A stretch of 6,006 bases of DNA from CACEUX01 sp964404235. GTDB taxonomy: Bacteria; Fidelibacterota; Marinisomatia; Marinisomatales; UBA1611. Of this stretch, positions 1-6,006 are shown one piece after another; position 1 is the first letter of the stretch, and every line of letters begins with the position of its first letter. The notes beneath the pieces were generated by a model. The model was not told where the DNA came from, searched no databases, and saw only the letters and a list, made by a program, of their open reading frames with translations. The DNA lies in contig CAYOJL010000102.1 in the NCBI GenBank assembly GCA_964404235.1, positions 1 to 6,006 on the forward strand, given 5' to 3'. A program made the translations under genes and the position numbers.

Positions 1-264
1 GCATTTTCAAGTGCCGGAGAACCTGGCACAGTTAATGTATACTATACAGATATCCAGGGCGGCCAGGACAGTATAGCCACTAACGATAACGGCACCGTTA
101 CCTGGGGTGACGGCAATGTGGATGTGGATCCACTTTTTGTAGATGCTGAAAATGGAGATTATAATCTACTTCCTGACTCACGGATGATAGATACGGGTCA
201 CCCTGACTCGTTGGACAGTGATGGTACCCGTTCAGATATAGGCGCATTTCACTATGATCAGACA
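1..264 (+). other. C-terminal end of first parallel beta-helix domain (residues 1-88)
   Basis: Only the last turns of the domain are in the window. The recognisable part is DVDPLFVDAENGDYNLLPDS (residues 41-60), followed by an Ile-Asp-Thr-Gly stretch (63-66) and IGAFHYDQT (80-88). This DPLFVD...DYxL...S..IDxG...DIGAFxY ending is typical of secreted right-handed beta-helix repeat proteins, including many with choice-of-anchor Q type architecture. It closely resembles the end of the second beta-helix at residues 959-1008. The family includes polysaccharide-binding and polysaccharide-degrading proteins, but also purely structural and adhesive ones. No catalytic residues can be assigned here. The N-terminal turns should lie upstream of base 1. 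Confidence 0.8.
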
Positions 265-3200
265 GGTCAACCAACCCGGTTACAGGGTATTATAGCGACC
301 CCGAGCAATAGTCGTATTTCTCTTACATGGGATGATCAGGCAAATACCAGTATAGACCATTATAATGTATATCGTTCCCTAGATCCAAATGAGGATTGGT
401 ATAATGCAAGTCCTTACTCCACGAGCAATGGTTTACAGTATATCGATCCTATACCTGAAGAGGATATAACCTATTTTTATAGGGCCTCTGCTGTGGATAG
501 CGATGGGGATGAGGGACTCCTTGGTTGGGTCAAACATTGTAGGTTGGGACTTGATAGTACCTCTGTCCAACTGGTTGGTGTGAAGGGAATTGTCGATCTT
601 GCCACCCCGATCCACCAAGCGGGAGACCCATATACCTTGGAAGGCTTCTTTAGATTTGATGCAAGTGAAAATGAAAAGGACGTATTTGGATTTTCTGCGG
701 AACTAGAATTAACAAAATCTATCGTAGGCGACAGTATTCAATTAAGTCTAAATAAGTTGAATGAGCCTACAGGAAGCACCTTCATGGTCGATACCTCATC
801 CTGGCACCATGTCGCATTTACTCCGGTCGATGATAATACGATCGTTTGGATAGATGGACATGCTGCAATGACCATTGATCATCTGGTCTCGTCTTCTAAC
901 TTCTATTTATCTGCCGAAGAACAATCTACCACTGTGGATGAGCTTCGACTCTCAGATGTTGTGCGATACAGTACTGGTTTCATACCAGTATCAGACTTTG
1001 GTCTAGATGAGAACACCATAGGCTATTGGCGGATGAATGAGGGTTCACTTGACCCTGTTCTTCCTGCTCTTTATGATCTGAGTGGACTCGGTCAGCACGT
1101 CCATTTTAATGAGCATTCCGAAGGCTCAAATAACACCATTTTCGATACAGATGTTCCTCACAGGACAGATGTGGAAAACGCACTCATTGTCAATGAGATC
1201 ATGCCTAATCCACAAGGAACTGATGGAGGCAAGGAATGGTTCGAGCTTTACAATCAGTGGTTCACACCTCTACACCTTGGAGGCTGGAGCTTAGAGGGTG
1301 GTGGTAATAGTGAGACCCATAGTATCGATCCGGATCTTGAGATCGGTATTGAAGATCATGCCCTACTGGGTCAGTCCTTAGACAGTACAAGTAATGGTGG
1401 CTATGTTCCAGACTATGTCTATGGTACTGCCATTAGTCTCAGCAATTTTGGAGAGAGCCTTAGTGTGAAGGATGGGTCAGGTCTTGCAATGGATATTGTA
1501 GAATTTGATGAACCATTCCCATTTGCATCTGGAACCTCCATGGAACTGATACGACCTGATTATGATAACTCTTTATCCAGTAGTTGGCTTGCGGCAGGTC
1601 TGGCATATGGTTATGATGGTAATCTGGGTACGCCTGGAGGACGCAATGCGGCTTTTTCAGGCACCATATCTCTCGATATAAATTCCCTGGACTATGGCTA
1701 TGTAACGGAAGGCTCTGAGTCTATTCTATCTTTCTGGATAAATAATCATGGTGTGGCAGACCTTGGTATCGATTCGATCATCAATCAGACCGAATATTTC
1801 ATTCCATATCCATTGACTGGAGTCATAGCTCCCAATGATTCTATGGAGATCTCCATTAATTTTAATCCGCAAACTGTACAGGTCTACACAGATACGGTTC
1901 TTATCCTATCGGATGATCCCTACAGTGACCTGGATACACTGATACTCATAGGATCGGCTATCAATGAGTTCGCTGATATCACGGTCGAAGGAGCGGGGAA
2001 TGATAGTCTATCAAATTATGAATTTCCATTTACACGATTAGGTTATAGCAGGACACTAGATCTCAGTATCGTAAATATTGGTACGATCGACCTAGAGATC
2101 GAGGAGATCATACTTGAGGGTGACCCTGAGTTCTCTATCGATGCAGATGCATCCGTTCTGTCCTTTTTAGATACGCTTTTCATGTCGGTGGTATATGAAC
2201 CAACGGCAGAAGGGACAAACTCTGCCACACTGGTATTTGGAAGTAATGACCCTGATGAAGCAAGCTATACGTTATCACTCTCTGGACAGGCAGCTGAGAA
2301 TATCATTCTGTTTGTACCTTCAGAATATGCGACGATCGCTACGGCCATTGATTCTGCCTTTCAGAATGATACGGTCGAGGTTGCTCCGGGTACCTATGTG
2401 GGTAGTATCTCTCTACTAGACAAGAATCTGGTATTTCGTGGCAGTGGTGACCCCACTGAGACACTGCTGCAAGGAGAAGGAACTGGTCCTGTGCTCACTA
2501 TAGATGGGGGTCAGGACAATACAACAACGATCTCTAATTTTACCATTATCGGCGGTGGTGGTACGCAGGGTGGAGGCATCAAGATAGATAATGGATCCAC
2601 TCCAGACCTTGATCATCTTATCATAGCAGCTAACGCGGTCTCTGGAAATGGAGGAGGTATCGCTATCATGAGCGGTGGTGCAGGTTTATCGAATGTGACC
2701 ATGGGATATAACACAGCGGGTGGAAATGGGGGTGCACTCTATGCGGCTGCGGGCGCTTCTGTGACATTGACCAACTCAATATTGTTCAGTAATGGGAACA
2801 CAGAGATCGGAAGCTTTGGAAATGTCAATACAACCTATTCTATCGTGAGCGGTGGAGCAGATGGTACAGGCAATCTTGATCTCGACCCACTGTTTGTGAA
2901 TGGTCCAGGTCTTGACTTTTCATTGCACTGGGAATCCTTTGCGATCGATGGCGGTGACCCTGCTATTGGATCGGATCAGGATGGCACTATAATGGATATG
3001 GGTGCATTATTCTATGATCAGACCCTACAACCCCCTGACCCTGTAGATGGTTTTTCTGGATCGGGTGGTAATGGATCCATCCAGCTAGGCTGGGGATATC
3101 CACTTGATCCTCGCGGAACACCTAATGGGGATATTGTGGATTATACACTTTTGAAAGCTATAGGAGAGGGCTCATTTGATACGCTTGCGGTCCTTCCAAC

Positions 3201-6006
3201 AACTGATACCAGTTTTACAGATATGGGTGAAGAGGGTCACCTGATCAATGGACAGGAATATCACTATGTATTGATGCCCAGGGATACGTCCGACCTATAT
3301 AGTGTTACAAATGATACACTGACCCTAATACCTATCGGAGGTACGATCGTTCTTGCTGATTCTGTACAGGATTATGGATCTGTGGATCATGATCAGACAT
3401 CCACATGGGACCTTACTATAGAGAATATAGGAAATGGAGATCTCACACTCAGCTCTATAACCACATCATCATCCTGGTACAGTGTGGATACATCAATGAT
3501 GGTGGTCCCTGCAGGTAGTTCAGAACAATTATCCGTGGTATTCACTCCAGACCTGACACTTGGATCATTGATGGATACTATATTGATCCAGACCGATGAT
3601 CTGGATGCTCCATTGAATCAAATATATTTAACCGGGACAAGCTCATGGCCTGTCCTTTCTCTATCAGATGACCAGTTGGACTTCGGAGATGTACGTGTCG
3701 ATCAGCTCGAGACCCTTGTCCTAAATATATCGAACGAAGGTACGGACACATTATTTGTGGATAGTATCTTTGTGGAAGATACATTGGCTGGCTTCACCGT
3801 TGACATTTCAGAGTCACGTACTACCTCAAGGATCGCTGATATTCTACGGCCATTGTTCTTTAAGGAAAGTAGTGGTTCTGCTTCCATGGGATCAGACGGG
3901 TCATCCAACTCTGGTTCTGATACCACAGGCGCATCCGGTGACCGTGGTAATAGCGATAGGGGCGGATCATCTGATACAGGTAGAGAGCGTTCTGGCTCTA
4001 GGGGACATGTCCCAACACCTGGGACCAATAACGGTTCCATGGATCATTCTTATGATAAGCAGTCTCCAGCAGATCGGAATACTATGGACCGCATGCGTCT
4101 ATCTGTTCAGGTCATGCCAGGTGAGGCCATCGGATTGGATGTATCCTTCTTGAGATCGGATACTGCAATGGTCAGTACGACACTTGATATAACAAGTGAT
4201 GACCCACTGGGTAATGAGGATCTATCCGTTCCTCTGTCCGCTTACAGTGTGGCACCGGTCCTTTCTTTAAGCAGTGACTCACACTTATTTGGAAATATAC
4301 TTACAGATACAAGTCAAATATTCATGATCGATAATATTGGGACCGATACACTTAATATTGTAGAGATCGCAGTGCCATCCGCCGTCTATACACAGGTCTT
4401 ATCTGATTCGATCCTGGAGCCTGGATCATCAACTGAATTAAGCGTTACATTCTCACCAGATCAGGATGGATACTATACGGGTGATATTATTCTAACGAGT
4501 GATACCTATATCACAGGAAGCTCATCATTGGCTCTTACTGGAATGAGGTTGAGTCACCAGGATATCGGTTTTTCAGGGGTACTCCTTGGCGAGGACTCTA
4601 TTCAGGTCCTATCCTATGCTAATAATGGTGATACAGATCTACTGATCAGTTCTATTAGTAGTAGTTCGGCTGATTTTTCAACGGATCTCTCTTCTGACCT
4701 GACCCTGCCAGCAGGATCATCAGGTTCAGTGAGTATTACATTTACCCCTTCCAATAGAGGACCGGTCAACGGAGAGATGAACTTTGTCACATCCGCTAAT
4801 ACAGGTGATATCCTTGCAGCGACCTTCAATGGTGAGGGATGGATACCACCCACAGCTGAGTTTGCTGCCACATCCATATCCGTGGTCACATCTCAGGGTG
4901 CTGATCTGTCATTTGAATTGGGGCTTGTGAATAATGGAGACTATCCATTGAATTATGGAACAGTTGTTGATGCAGACTATGCGGGCTGGGTCTGGCTCGG
5001 AACAGAGATCACGGGGCAAATATCAGGAACCACAGAGGGCAGTATCATTGTAGACGTACTGAATACGGCGAACCTGGATCCTGGCACCTATAACGGGAGT
5101 ATCTATTTTGATACCAACACTGGATCGGATCCGACGGTGTTATTATCCAATACTCATACTATCGACATTTTCTTGAATCTTTTAGCTGATGATAGTCAAT
5201 TGACGGATACGACCGTGACCATTCCTTCTGGCAATACACCACCGATCACCTTTACTGATGCTTTGGGTAATCCAATTGGACTTATACTGGATTTTGTGAA
5301 TTCTGCAGGTGGAACCGTTACAGTGCAGAGCGTATCTACCCTACCGCCTATTGATGAGGATACACCGGTCTCTGACCCAGATGGTCTTATTACAGATCCG
5401 GTATATCCAGAACAATATTATGAGCTCTCTACAGATATTGAAGGAAGTTTTGTAACGGACATAGGTCTATCATACGATATTTTACCAGGTATTACTTCAC
5501 CTAATACTTTACGCCTAGCAAAGCGTCCTGGAAATTCAGGTCCATCAGAGCCATGGGCTGTGATCGCCGTATCTGAAACGGTGATAGATACAGTTGTGGG
5601 CCAAGTGGTCGCTACAAACCAGAGTTCTTTCAGTCAATGGGCATTAATATCCAATTCCTCTGATAATAGTTTTGCAGATTTACTGGGACCCACTACATCA
5701 TCCTTATCTATTGATCCAGAAGAACCAGGTGCATTGGTTGATGCAACGGTCAGTGTTAATGTGTCAGATGATACAGGCATACAGAGTGTAACCCTCCACT
5801 ACGCTGCAGGGGGAAGTAATTCATATAATACAACTTCTATGGTAGATAATGGGCAGGGAGCATATAGCGGAACGATCCCAGGAAATTCTGTAACCCAGAA
5901 TGGTTTATTATATTATATTGTTTCTGAGGATGTCCTTGGCTATATCAGTATAAGTGATACCCTTGGAGCATCTGTGAATTTTGCTTCAGGAGCCTTGACG
6001 ACCAAC
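1..6006 (+). CDS. Giant multidomain secreted or surface protein, internal fragment (both ends outside window)
   Basis: Frame +1 is open for all 2002 codons, from GCA at base 1 to AAC at base 6006. The chain is a string of beta-sandwich and beta-helix modules: beta-helix, FN3, LamG, lamin tail, two ASH, beta-helix, FN3, four ASH, BACON-like, an FSQWALI-ending domain and an Ig-like domain. Families with this make-up are exported and act in adhesion, polymer or glycan binding, or cell-surface structure; a role for this protein is inferred, and no catalytic motif was recognised. Composition fits an extracellular protein: one cysteine (residue 180), about 13 lysines, and very many Asp, Ser, Thr and Gly. 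No transmembrane segment is visible. A signal peptide would lie upstream and a sorting or anchoring domain (for example type IX secretion) downstream, but neither is seen. Internal ATG codons are not proposed as starts because recognisable domains run across them. Confidence is high for the reading frame and low for the function. Confidence 0.96.
271..555 (+). other. Fibronectin type III-like domain 1 (residues 91-185)
   Basis: The segment has the FN3 strand pattern. It opens with Pro-Thr-Arg-Leu and continues with SRISLTWDD (104-112, the conserved B-strand Trp), IDHYNVYRS (118-126, the C strand with a Tyr-x-Val-Tyr core), and ITYFYRASAVDSDGDEG (156-172, the F strand followed by the usual Val-Asp-x-x-Gly turn). 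Such domains commonly act as spacers or protein-binding units between binding modules in exported bacterial proteins. It follows the beta-helix directly, as FN3 domain 2 does. The only cysteine in the window (residue 180) lies just after the last clear strand. Confidence 0.8.
556..1110 (+). other. LamG / concanavalin A-like jelly-roll domain (residues 186-370)
   Basis: The pattern is that of the laminin G-like (LamG_3) fold. It has YTLEGFFRFD (211-220, the usual [F/Y]T[L/V]E.W.[R/K] strand with Phe-Phe in place of the common Trp), SSWHHVAFT (266-274, the W-H-H-V-A hallmark), IVWIDG (281-286, the [L/V]Y[V/I]DG strand), VDELRLSDVVRYS (312-324, the 'DE[V/L]R[I/V]S...RY' strand), and IGYWRMNEG (340-348) then LYDLSG (357-362), the 'YW.[M/L][N/D]EG......D.SG' closing motif. 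Domains of this fold bind glycans or other ligands, often with calcium. The ligand cannot be predicted. It is a full-length example, sitting between FN3 domain 1 and the lamin-tail domain. Confidence 0.85.
1177..1647 (+). other. Lamin-tail (LTD) domain (residues 393-549)
   Basis: The domain opens with ALIVNEIMPNPQGTDGGKEW (residues 394-413) and continues FELYN (414-418), matching the bacterial LTD signature '[L/V]xINE[I/V]xxNPxGxDxxxEWxELYN'. It continues with LGGWSL (426-431, the 'L.GW.L' strand) and SLSNFGESLSV (479-489, the 'LsN.GdsL.L' strand). It then has a Met-Glu-Leu-Ile-Arg strand (514-518) and a closing Gly-x-Pro-Gly-Gly-Arg-Asn turn (543-549), which matches the typical 'GTPGxxN' ending. 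Bacterial LTDs are Ig-fold modules found in exported nucleases and large surface proteins, and are thought to tether or bind. No nuclease domain is seen in this window. Confidence 0.88.
1660..1968 (+). other. ASPM-SPD2-Hydin-like Ig domain 1 (residues 554-656)
   Basis: This is an Ig-like beta-sandwich of the ASH/HYDIN type (choice-of-anchor D repeats). Residues 557-566 (ISLDINSLDY) with 'GYVTEGSES' give the 'l.FG.v..G.s' strand. ILSFWINNHGVADLGIDSI (575-593) gives the 'l.I.N.G...L.I..I' strand pair. IAPNDSMEISINFNP (609-623) gives the 'l.PgdS..i.v.F.P' strand, and LILSDDPYSDLDTLILIG (634-651) gives the 'i.SdDP......v.l.G' end. In exported bacterial proteins such domains act as spacers or adhesion modules. 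Confidence 0.75.
1969..2292 (+). other. ASPM-SPD2-Hydin-like Ig domain 2, divergent (residues 657-764)
   Basis: The second Ig-like unit follows the first without a linker. The core is present: RTLDLSIVNIGTIDLEIEEI (684-703) is the 'l.I.N.G...L.I..I' strand pair, and TLVFGSNDPDEASYTLSLSG (743-762) is the 'l...SnDPde..y.l.l.G' end. Two points are atypical. The usual 'FG' entry strand is replaced by NYEFPFTRLGYS (672-683). The usual Pro-Gly before the F.P strand is missing: residues 717-734 read ASVLSFLDTLFMSVVYEP. It is still most likely a diverged ASH-type domain that links to the second beta-helix. Confidence 0.62.
2302..3024 (+). other. Second parallel beta-helix domain, complete (residues 768-1008)
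   Basis: The domain opens with VPSEYATIATAIDSAFQNDT (772-791) and continues VEVAPGTYVGSISL (792-805), the standard N-terminal cap of right-handed beta-helix proteins ('VP.dypTIq.AId.A..GDtV.VapGtY..ni'). It then shows Gly-rich rungs: LVFRGSG (810-816), TTISNFTIIGGGG (842-854), the GNGGGIAIMSGGAGLSNVTM segment (882-901), and GGNGGALYAAAGASVTLTNS (907-926). The end is NLDLDPLFVNG (958-968) and Met-Gly-Ala-Leu-Phe-Tyr-Asp-Gln-Thr (1000-1008). 'GGGi.i..g..p.l.n..i..N.a..nGGg' repeats are typical of adhesin-like and choice-of-anchor Q proteins. There is no visible acidic catalytic cluster of a polysaccharide lyase or glycosidase, so a binding or structural role is preferred. Confidence 0.87.
3028..3336 (+). 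other. Fibronectin type III-like domain 2 (residues 1010-1112)
   Basis: It has an FN3-like layout: Pro-Val-Asp-Gly-Phe entry (1014-1018), GSIQLGWGYP (1025-1034, the B strand with Trp), IVDYTLLKA (1045-1053, the C strand with Tyr), TDTSFTDMG (1068-1076, the E strand), and LINGQEYHYVLMPRDTSDLY (1081-1100, 'Y.Y.v...D' F strand, then a Leu-Tyr-Ser turn). It has longer loops than FN3 domain 1, including DPRGTPNGD (1036-1044). It follows the second beta-helix at the same spacing as FN3 domain 1 follows the first, so the two are probably copies of one module. Confidence 0.72.
3337..3645 (+). other. ASPM-SPD2-Hydin-like Ig domain 3 (residues 1113-1215)
   Basis: Characteristic strands are visible: VQDYGSVDHDQTSTWDLTIE (1122-1141) then NIGNGDLTLSSI (1142-1153), the 'l.FG.v..g......i.N.G...L.l..i' pattern. 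VVPAGSSEQLSVVFTPD (1168-1184) is the 'v.pGss..l.V.FtP' strand, and ILIQTDDLDAPLNQIYLTGT (1194-1213) is the 'i.i.TdD.d.P...i.L.Gt' end. It is the first of four ASH-type units in a row. It is uninterrupted, so it shows what the normal spacing should be in the next, interrupted copy. Confidence 0.82.
3646..4248 (+). other. ASPM-SPD2-Hydin-like Ig domain 4, split by a large insertion (residues 1216-1416)
   Basis: The N-terminal half is LDFGDVRVDQLETLVLNISN (1226-1245) followed by EGTDTLFVDSIFVED (1246-1260) and GFTVDIS (1264-1270), a textbook ASH half-domain. The C-terminal half resumes at LSVQVMPGEAIGLDVSFLRS (1367-1386) and ends in LDITSDDPLGNEDLSVPLSA (1395-1414), the 'l.I.SdDP......vpl.a' strands. 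Together the halves make one domain of about 105 residues. Between them lie about 95 residues of low-complexity sequence, described in its own entry. Sibling domains 3, 5 and 6 have only a few residues at this position. Confidence 0.8.
3811..4095 (+). repeat. Ser/Gly/Asp/Arg-rich low-complexity insertion within ASH domain 4 (residues 1271-1365)
   Basis: It starts with ESRTTSRIADILRPLFFKE (1271-1289), the only part that looks as if it could form a hydrophobic or helical segment. It then runs through Ser/Gly/Asp-rich sequence such as SMGSDGSSNSGSDTTGASGD (1295-1314) and Arg-bearing sequence such as RGNSDRGGSSDTGRERSGSR (1315-1334). It ends with a Pro/Asn/Asp/Gln-rich stretch (1337-1361). About 11 arginines fall in this segment, while neighbouring domains have almost none. 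It is predicted to be disordered and to loop out from the Ig fold. It is in frame, and the domain continues correctly after it, so it is not a frameshift. Function is unknown; a flexible, charged linker or processing site is possible. Confidence 0.8.
4249..4548 (+). other. ASPM-SPD2-Hydin-like Ig domain 5 (residues 1417-1516)
   Basis: Strands follow the ASH pattern: LSLSSDSHLFGNILTDTSQI (1421-1440), then FMIDNIGTDTLNIVEIAVPS (1441-1460, the 'i.N.Gtd.L.I..I' signature). ILEPGSSTELSVTFSPDQDG (1471-1490) is the 'l.PGss..l.VtFsP...G' strand. DIILTSDTYI (1495-1504) with SSSLALTG (1507-1514) is the closing strand pair. The usual SDDP turn is reduced to SDTY. It is a spacer-type or adhesion-type Ig module, contiguous with domains 4 and 6. 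Confidence 0.82.
4549..4839 (+). other. ASPM-SPD2-Hydin-like Ig domain 6 (residues 1517-1613)
   Basis: IGFSGVLLGEDSIQVLSYAN (1522-1541) leads into NGDTDLLISSI (1542-1552), the 'N.G...L.I..I' signature. SADFSTDLSSDLTLPAGSSG (1556-1575) then SVSITFTPSNRG (1576-1587) gives the 'F......l.l.pGss..i.ItFtP...G' stretch, and LAATFNGEGW (1605-1614) closes the domain. It is the last clear ASH unit of the run. The closing Gly-Glu-Gly-Trp passes straight into the BACON-like domain. Confidence 0.8.
4846..5190 (+). other. BACON-like Ig domain (residues 1616-1730)
   Basis: The segment matches the general BACON/Ig-like layout: a lead strand around SFELGLVNNGDYPLNYGTVV (1637-1656), an aromatic-rich turn ADYAGWVWLG (1658-1667, compare the 'W[L/I]..' of BACON domains), GQISGTTEGSIIVDVLNTAN (1672-1691), LDPGTYNGSIYFDTNTGSDP (1692-1711, the hallmark 'L.pGtY.GtI.i.tn...'), and HTIDIFLNLL (1719-1728). 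In Bacteroidota-type proteins such domains are thought to bind carbohydrate or act as spacers. The fold class is well supported, but assignment to BACON itself is tentative. Confidence 0.65.
5191..5670 (+). other. Unnamed beta-rich domain ending in an FSQWALI motif (residues 1731-1890)
   Basis: I recognise the general layout but not a named family. VYPEQYYELSTDIEGSFVTD (1801-1820) leads into IGLSYDILPGITSPNTLRLA (1821-1840). These are followed by KRPGNSGPSEPWAVIA (1841-1856) and VIDTVVGQVVATNQSSFSQW (1861-1880) with Ala-Leu-Ile. The pattern 'yw.i......f...l.l.y.d......e..L.l.r...g.W........d...n.v.....t.fS.faig' is frequent near the C-terminal part of large exported proteins of Bacteroidota and relatives. 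The first part (1731-1780) is a beta-rich lead segment that could belong to the same domain or be a separate one. No active site is visible; the role is probably structural. Confidence 0.55.
5689..5985 (+). other. Ig-like domain near the window end (residues 1897-1995)
   Basis: The domain reads ALVDATVSVNVSDDTGIQSV (1911-1930) then TLHYAAGGSNSY (1931-1942), MVDNGQGAYSGTIPGN (1947-1962), and GLLYYIVSEDVLGYISISDT (1968-1987). This matches a common exported Ig-like module: 'v.v.a.v.Dd.gi.sV.LyY..gg...y....M....g.Y.a.IP.......v.YYi.a.D..G......'. It is a spacer or binding unit in large surface proteins. The frame runs on past base 6006, so the protein continues. Confidence 0.72.

Noticed and set aside
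433..618. Short minus-strand open frame, and similar ones at 2043-2228, 2416-2616, 3578-3784 and 4614-4889
   Set aside because: They are antisense to recognisable domains of the main gene, are short, and show no protein family pattern.
1082..1294. Plus-strand open frame in another frame, and a similar one at 2195-2419
   Set aside because: They overlap the LamG/lamin-tail region and the ASH 2/beta-helix region, which are clearly coded in frame +1. The translations look like out-of-frame noise.
2302..3024. Polysaccharide lyase or glycosidase activity for the second beta-helix
   Set aside because: The cap and Gly-rich rungs define the fold, but I could not point to a conserved cluster of catalytic acidic or basic residues. 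The Gly-rich rungs look like those of adhesin-like proteins, so no enzyme activity is claimed.
3811..4095. Possible frameshift or sequencing error producing the odd composition within ASH domain 4
   Set aside because: The frame is the same before and after, with normal ASH strands on both sides, and neither alternative forward frame gives a recognisable ASH segment. A true in-frame insertion is more likely.
3702..4153. Overlapping open frames on both strands (112 codons minus, 132 codons plus) across the low-complexity insertion
   Set aside because: Both lie inside the well-supported frame +1 gene. Their translations show no domain pattern. Their length is explained by the Ser/Gly/Arg-rich codons of the insertion, which rarely create stops in other frames.
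1..6006. CRISPR array, tRNA or rRNA gene, insertion sequence, promoter or terminator
   Set aside because: The window is coding throughout in one frame, with recognisable protein modules almost end to end. I saw no regularly spaced direct repeats, no inverted terminal repeats and no non-coding gap that could hold such elements.

Overview
The whole window is the inside of one very large protein-coding gene. Frame +1 reads from base 1 to base 6006 (2002 codons) without a stop. It enters and leaves the window open, so neither the start codon, signal peptide, ribosome binding site and promoter nor the stop codon and terminator are visible. I see no second gene, RNA gene, mobile element, CRISPR array or intergenic gap on either strand.

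The product is a modular, almost all-beta protein of the kind exported to the cell surface or outside the cell. In order, by residue of the window: the end of a parallel beta-helix (1-88), a fibronectin type III-like domain (91-185), a LamG/concanavalin-type jelly roll (186-370), a lamin-tail domain (393-549), two ASPM-SPD2-Hydin-like (ASH) Ig domains (554-764), a second beta-helix (768-1008), a second FN3-like domain (1010-1112), four more ASH-like domains (1113-1613), a BACON-like Ig domain (1616-1730), a beta-rich domain ending in an FSQWALI motif (1731-1890), and an Ig-like domain (1897-1995). The beta-helix plus FN3 pair occurs twice with matching junctions, which points to an internal module duplication. 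The fourth ASH domain is interrupted by about 95 residues of Ser/Gly/Asp/Arg-rich, low-complexity sequence.

The organism is probably a free-living, perhaps marine, bacterium of the FCB superphylum (Bacteroidota, Marinimicrobia or a relative). This is inferred from the domain mix, the very acidic and Lys-poor composition and the moderate GC content; no phylogenetic marker gene is present. The likely role is adhesion, polymer binding or a structural surface function. No catalytic site can be identified. The most notable signals are the interrupted ASH domain, the duplicated module, and a marked excess of GATC tied to the choice of isoleucine codon.
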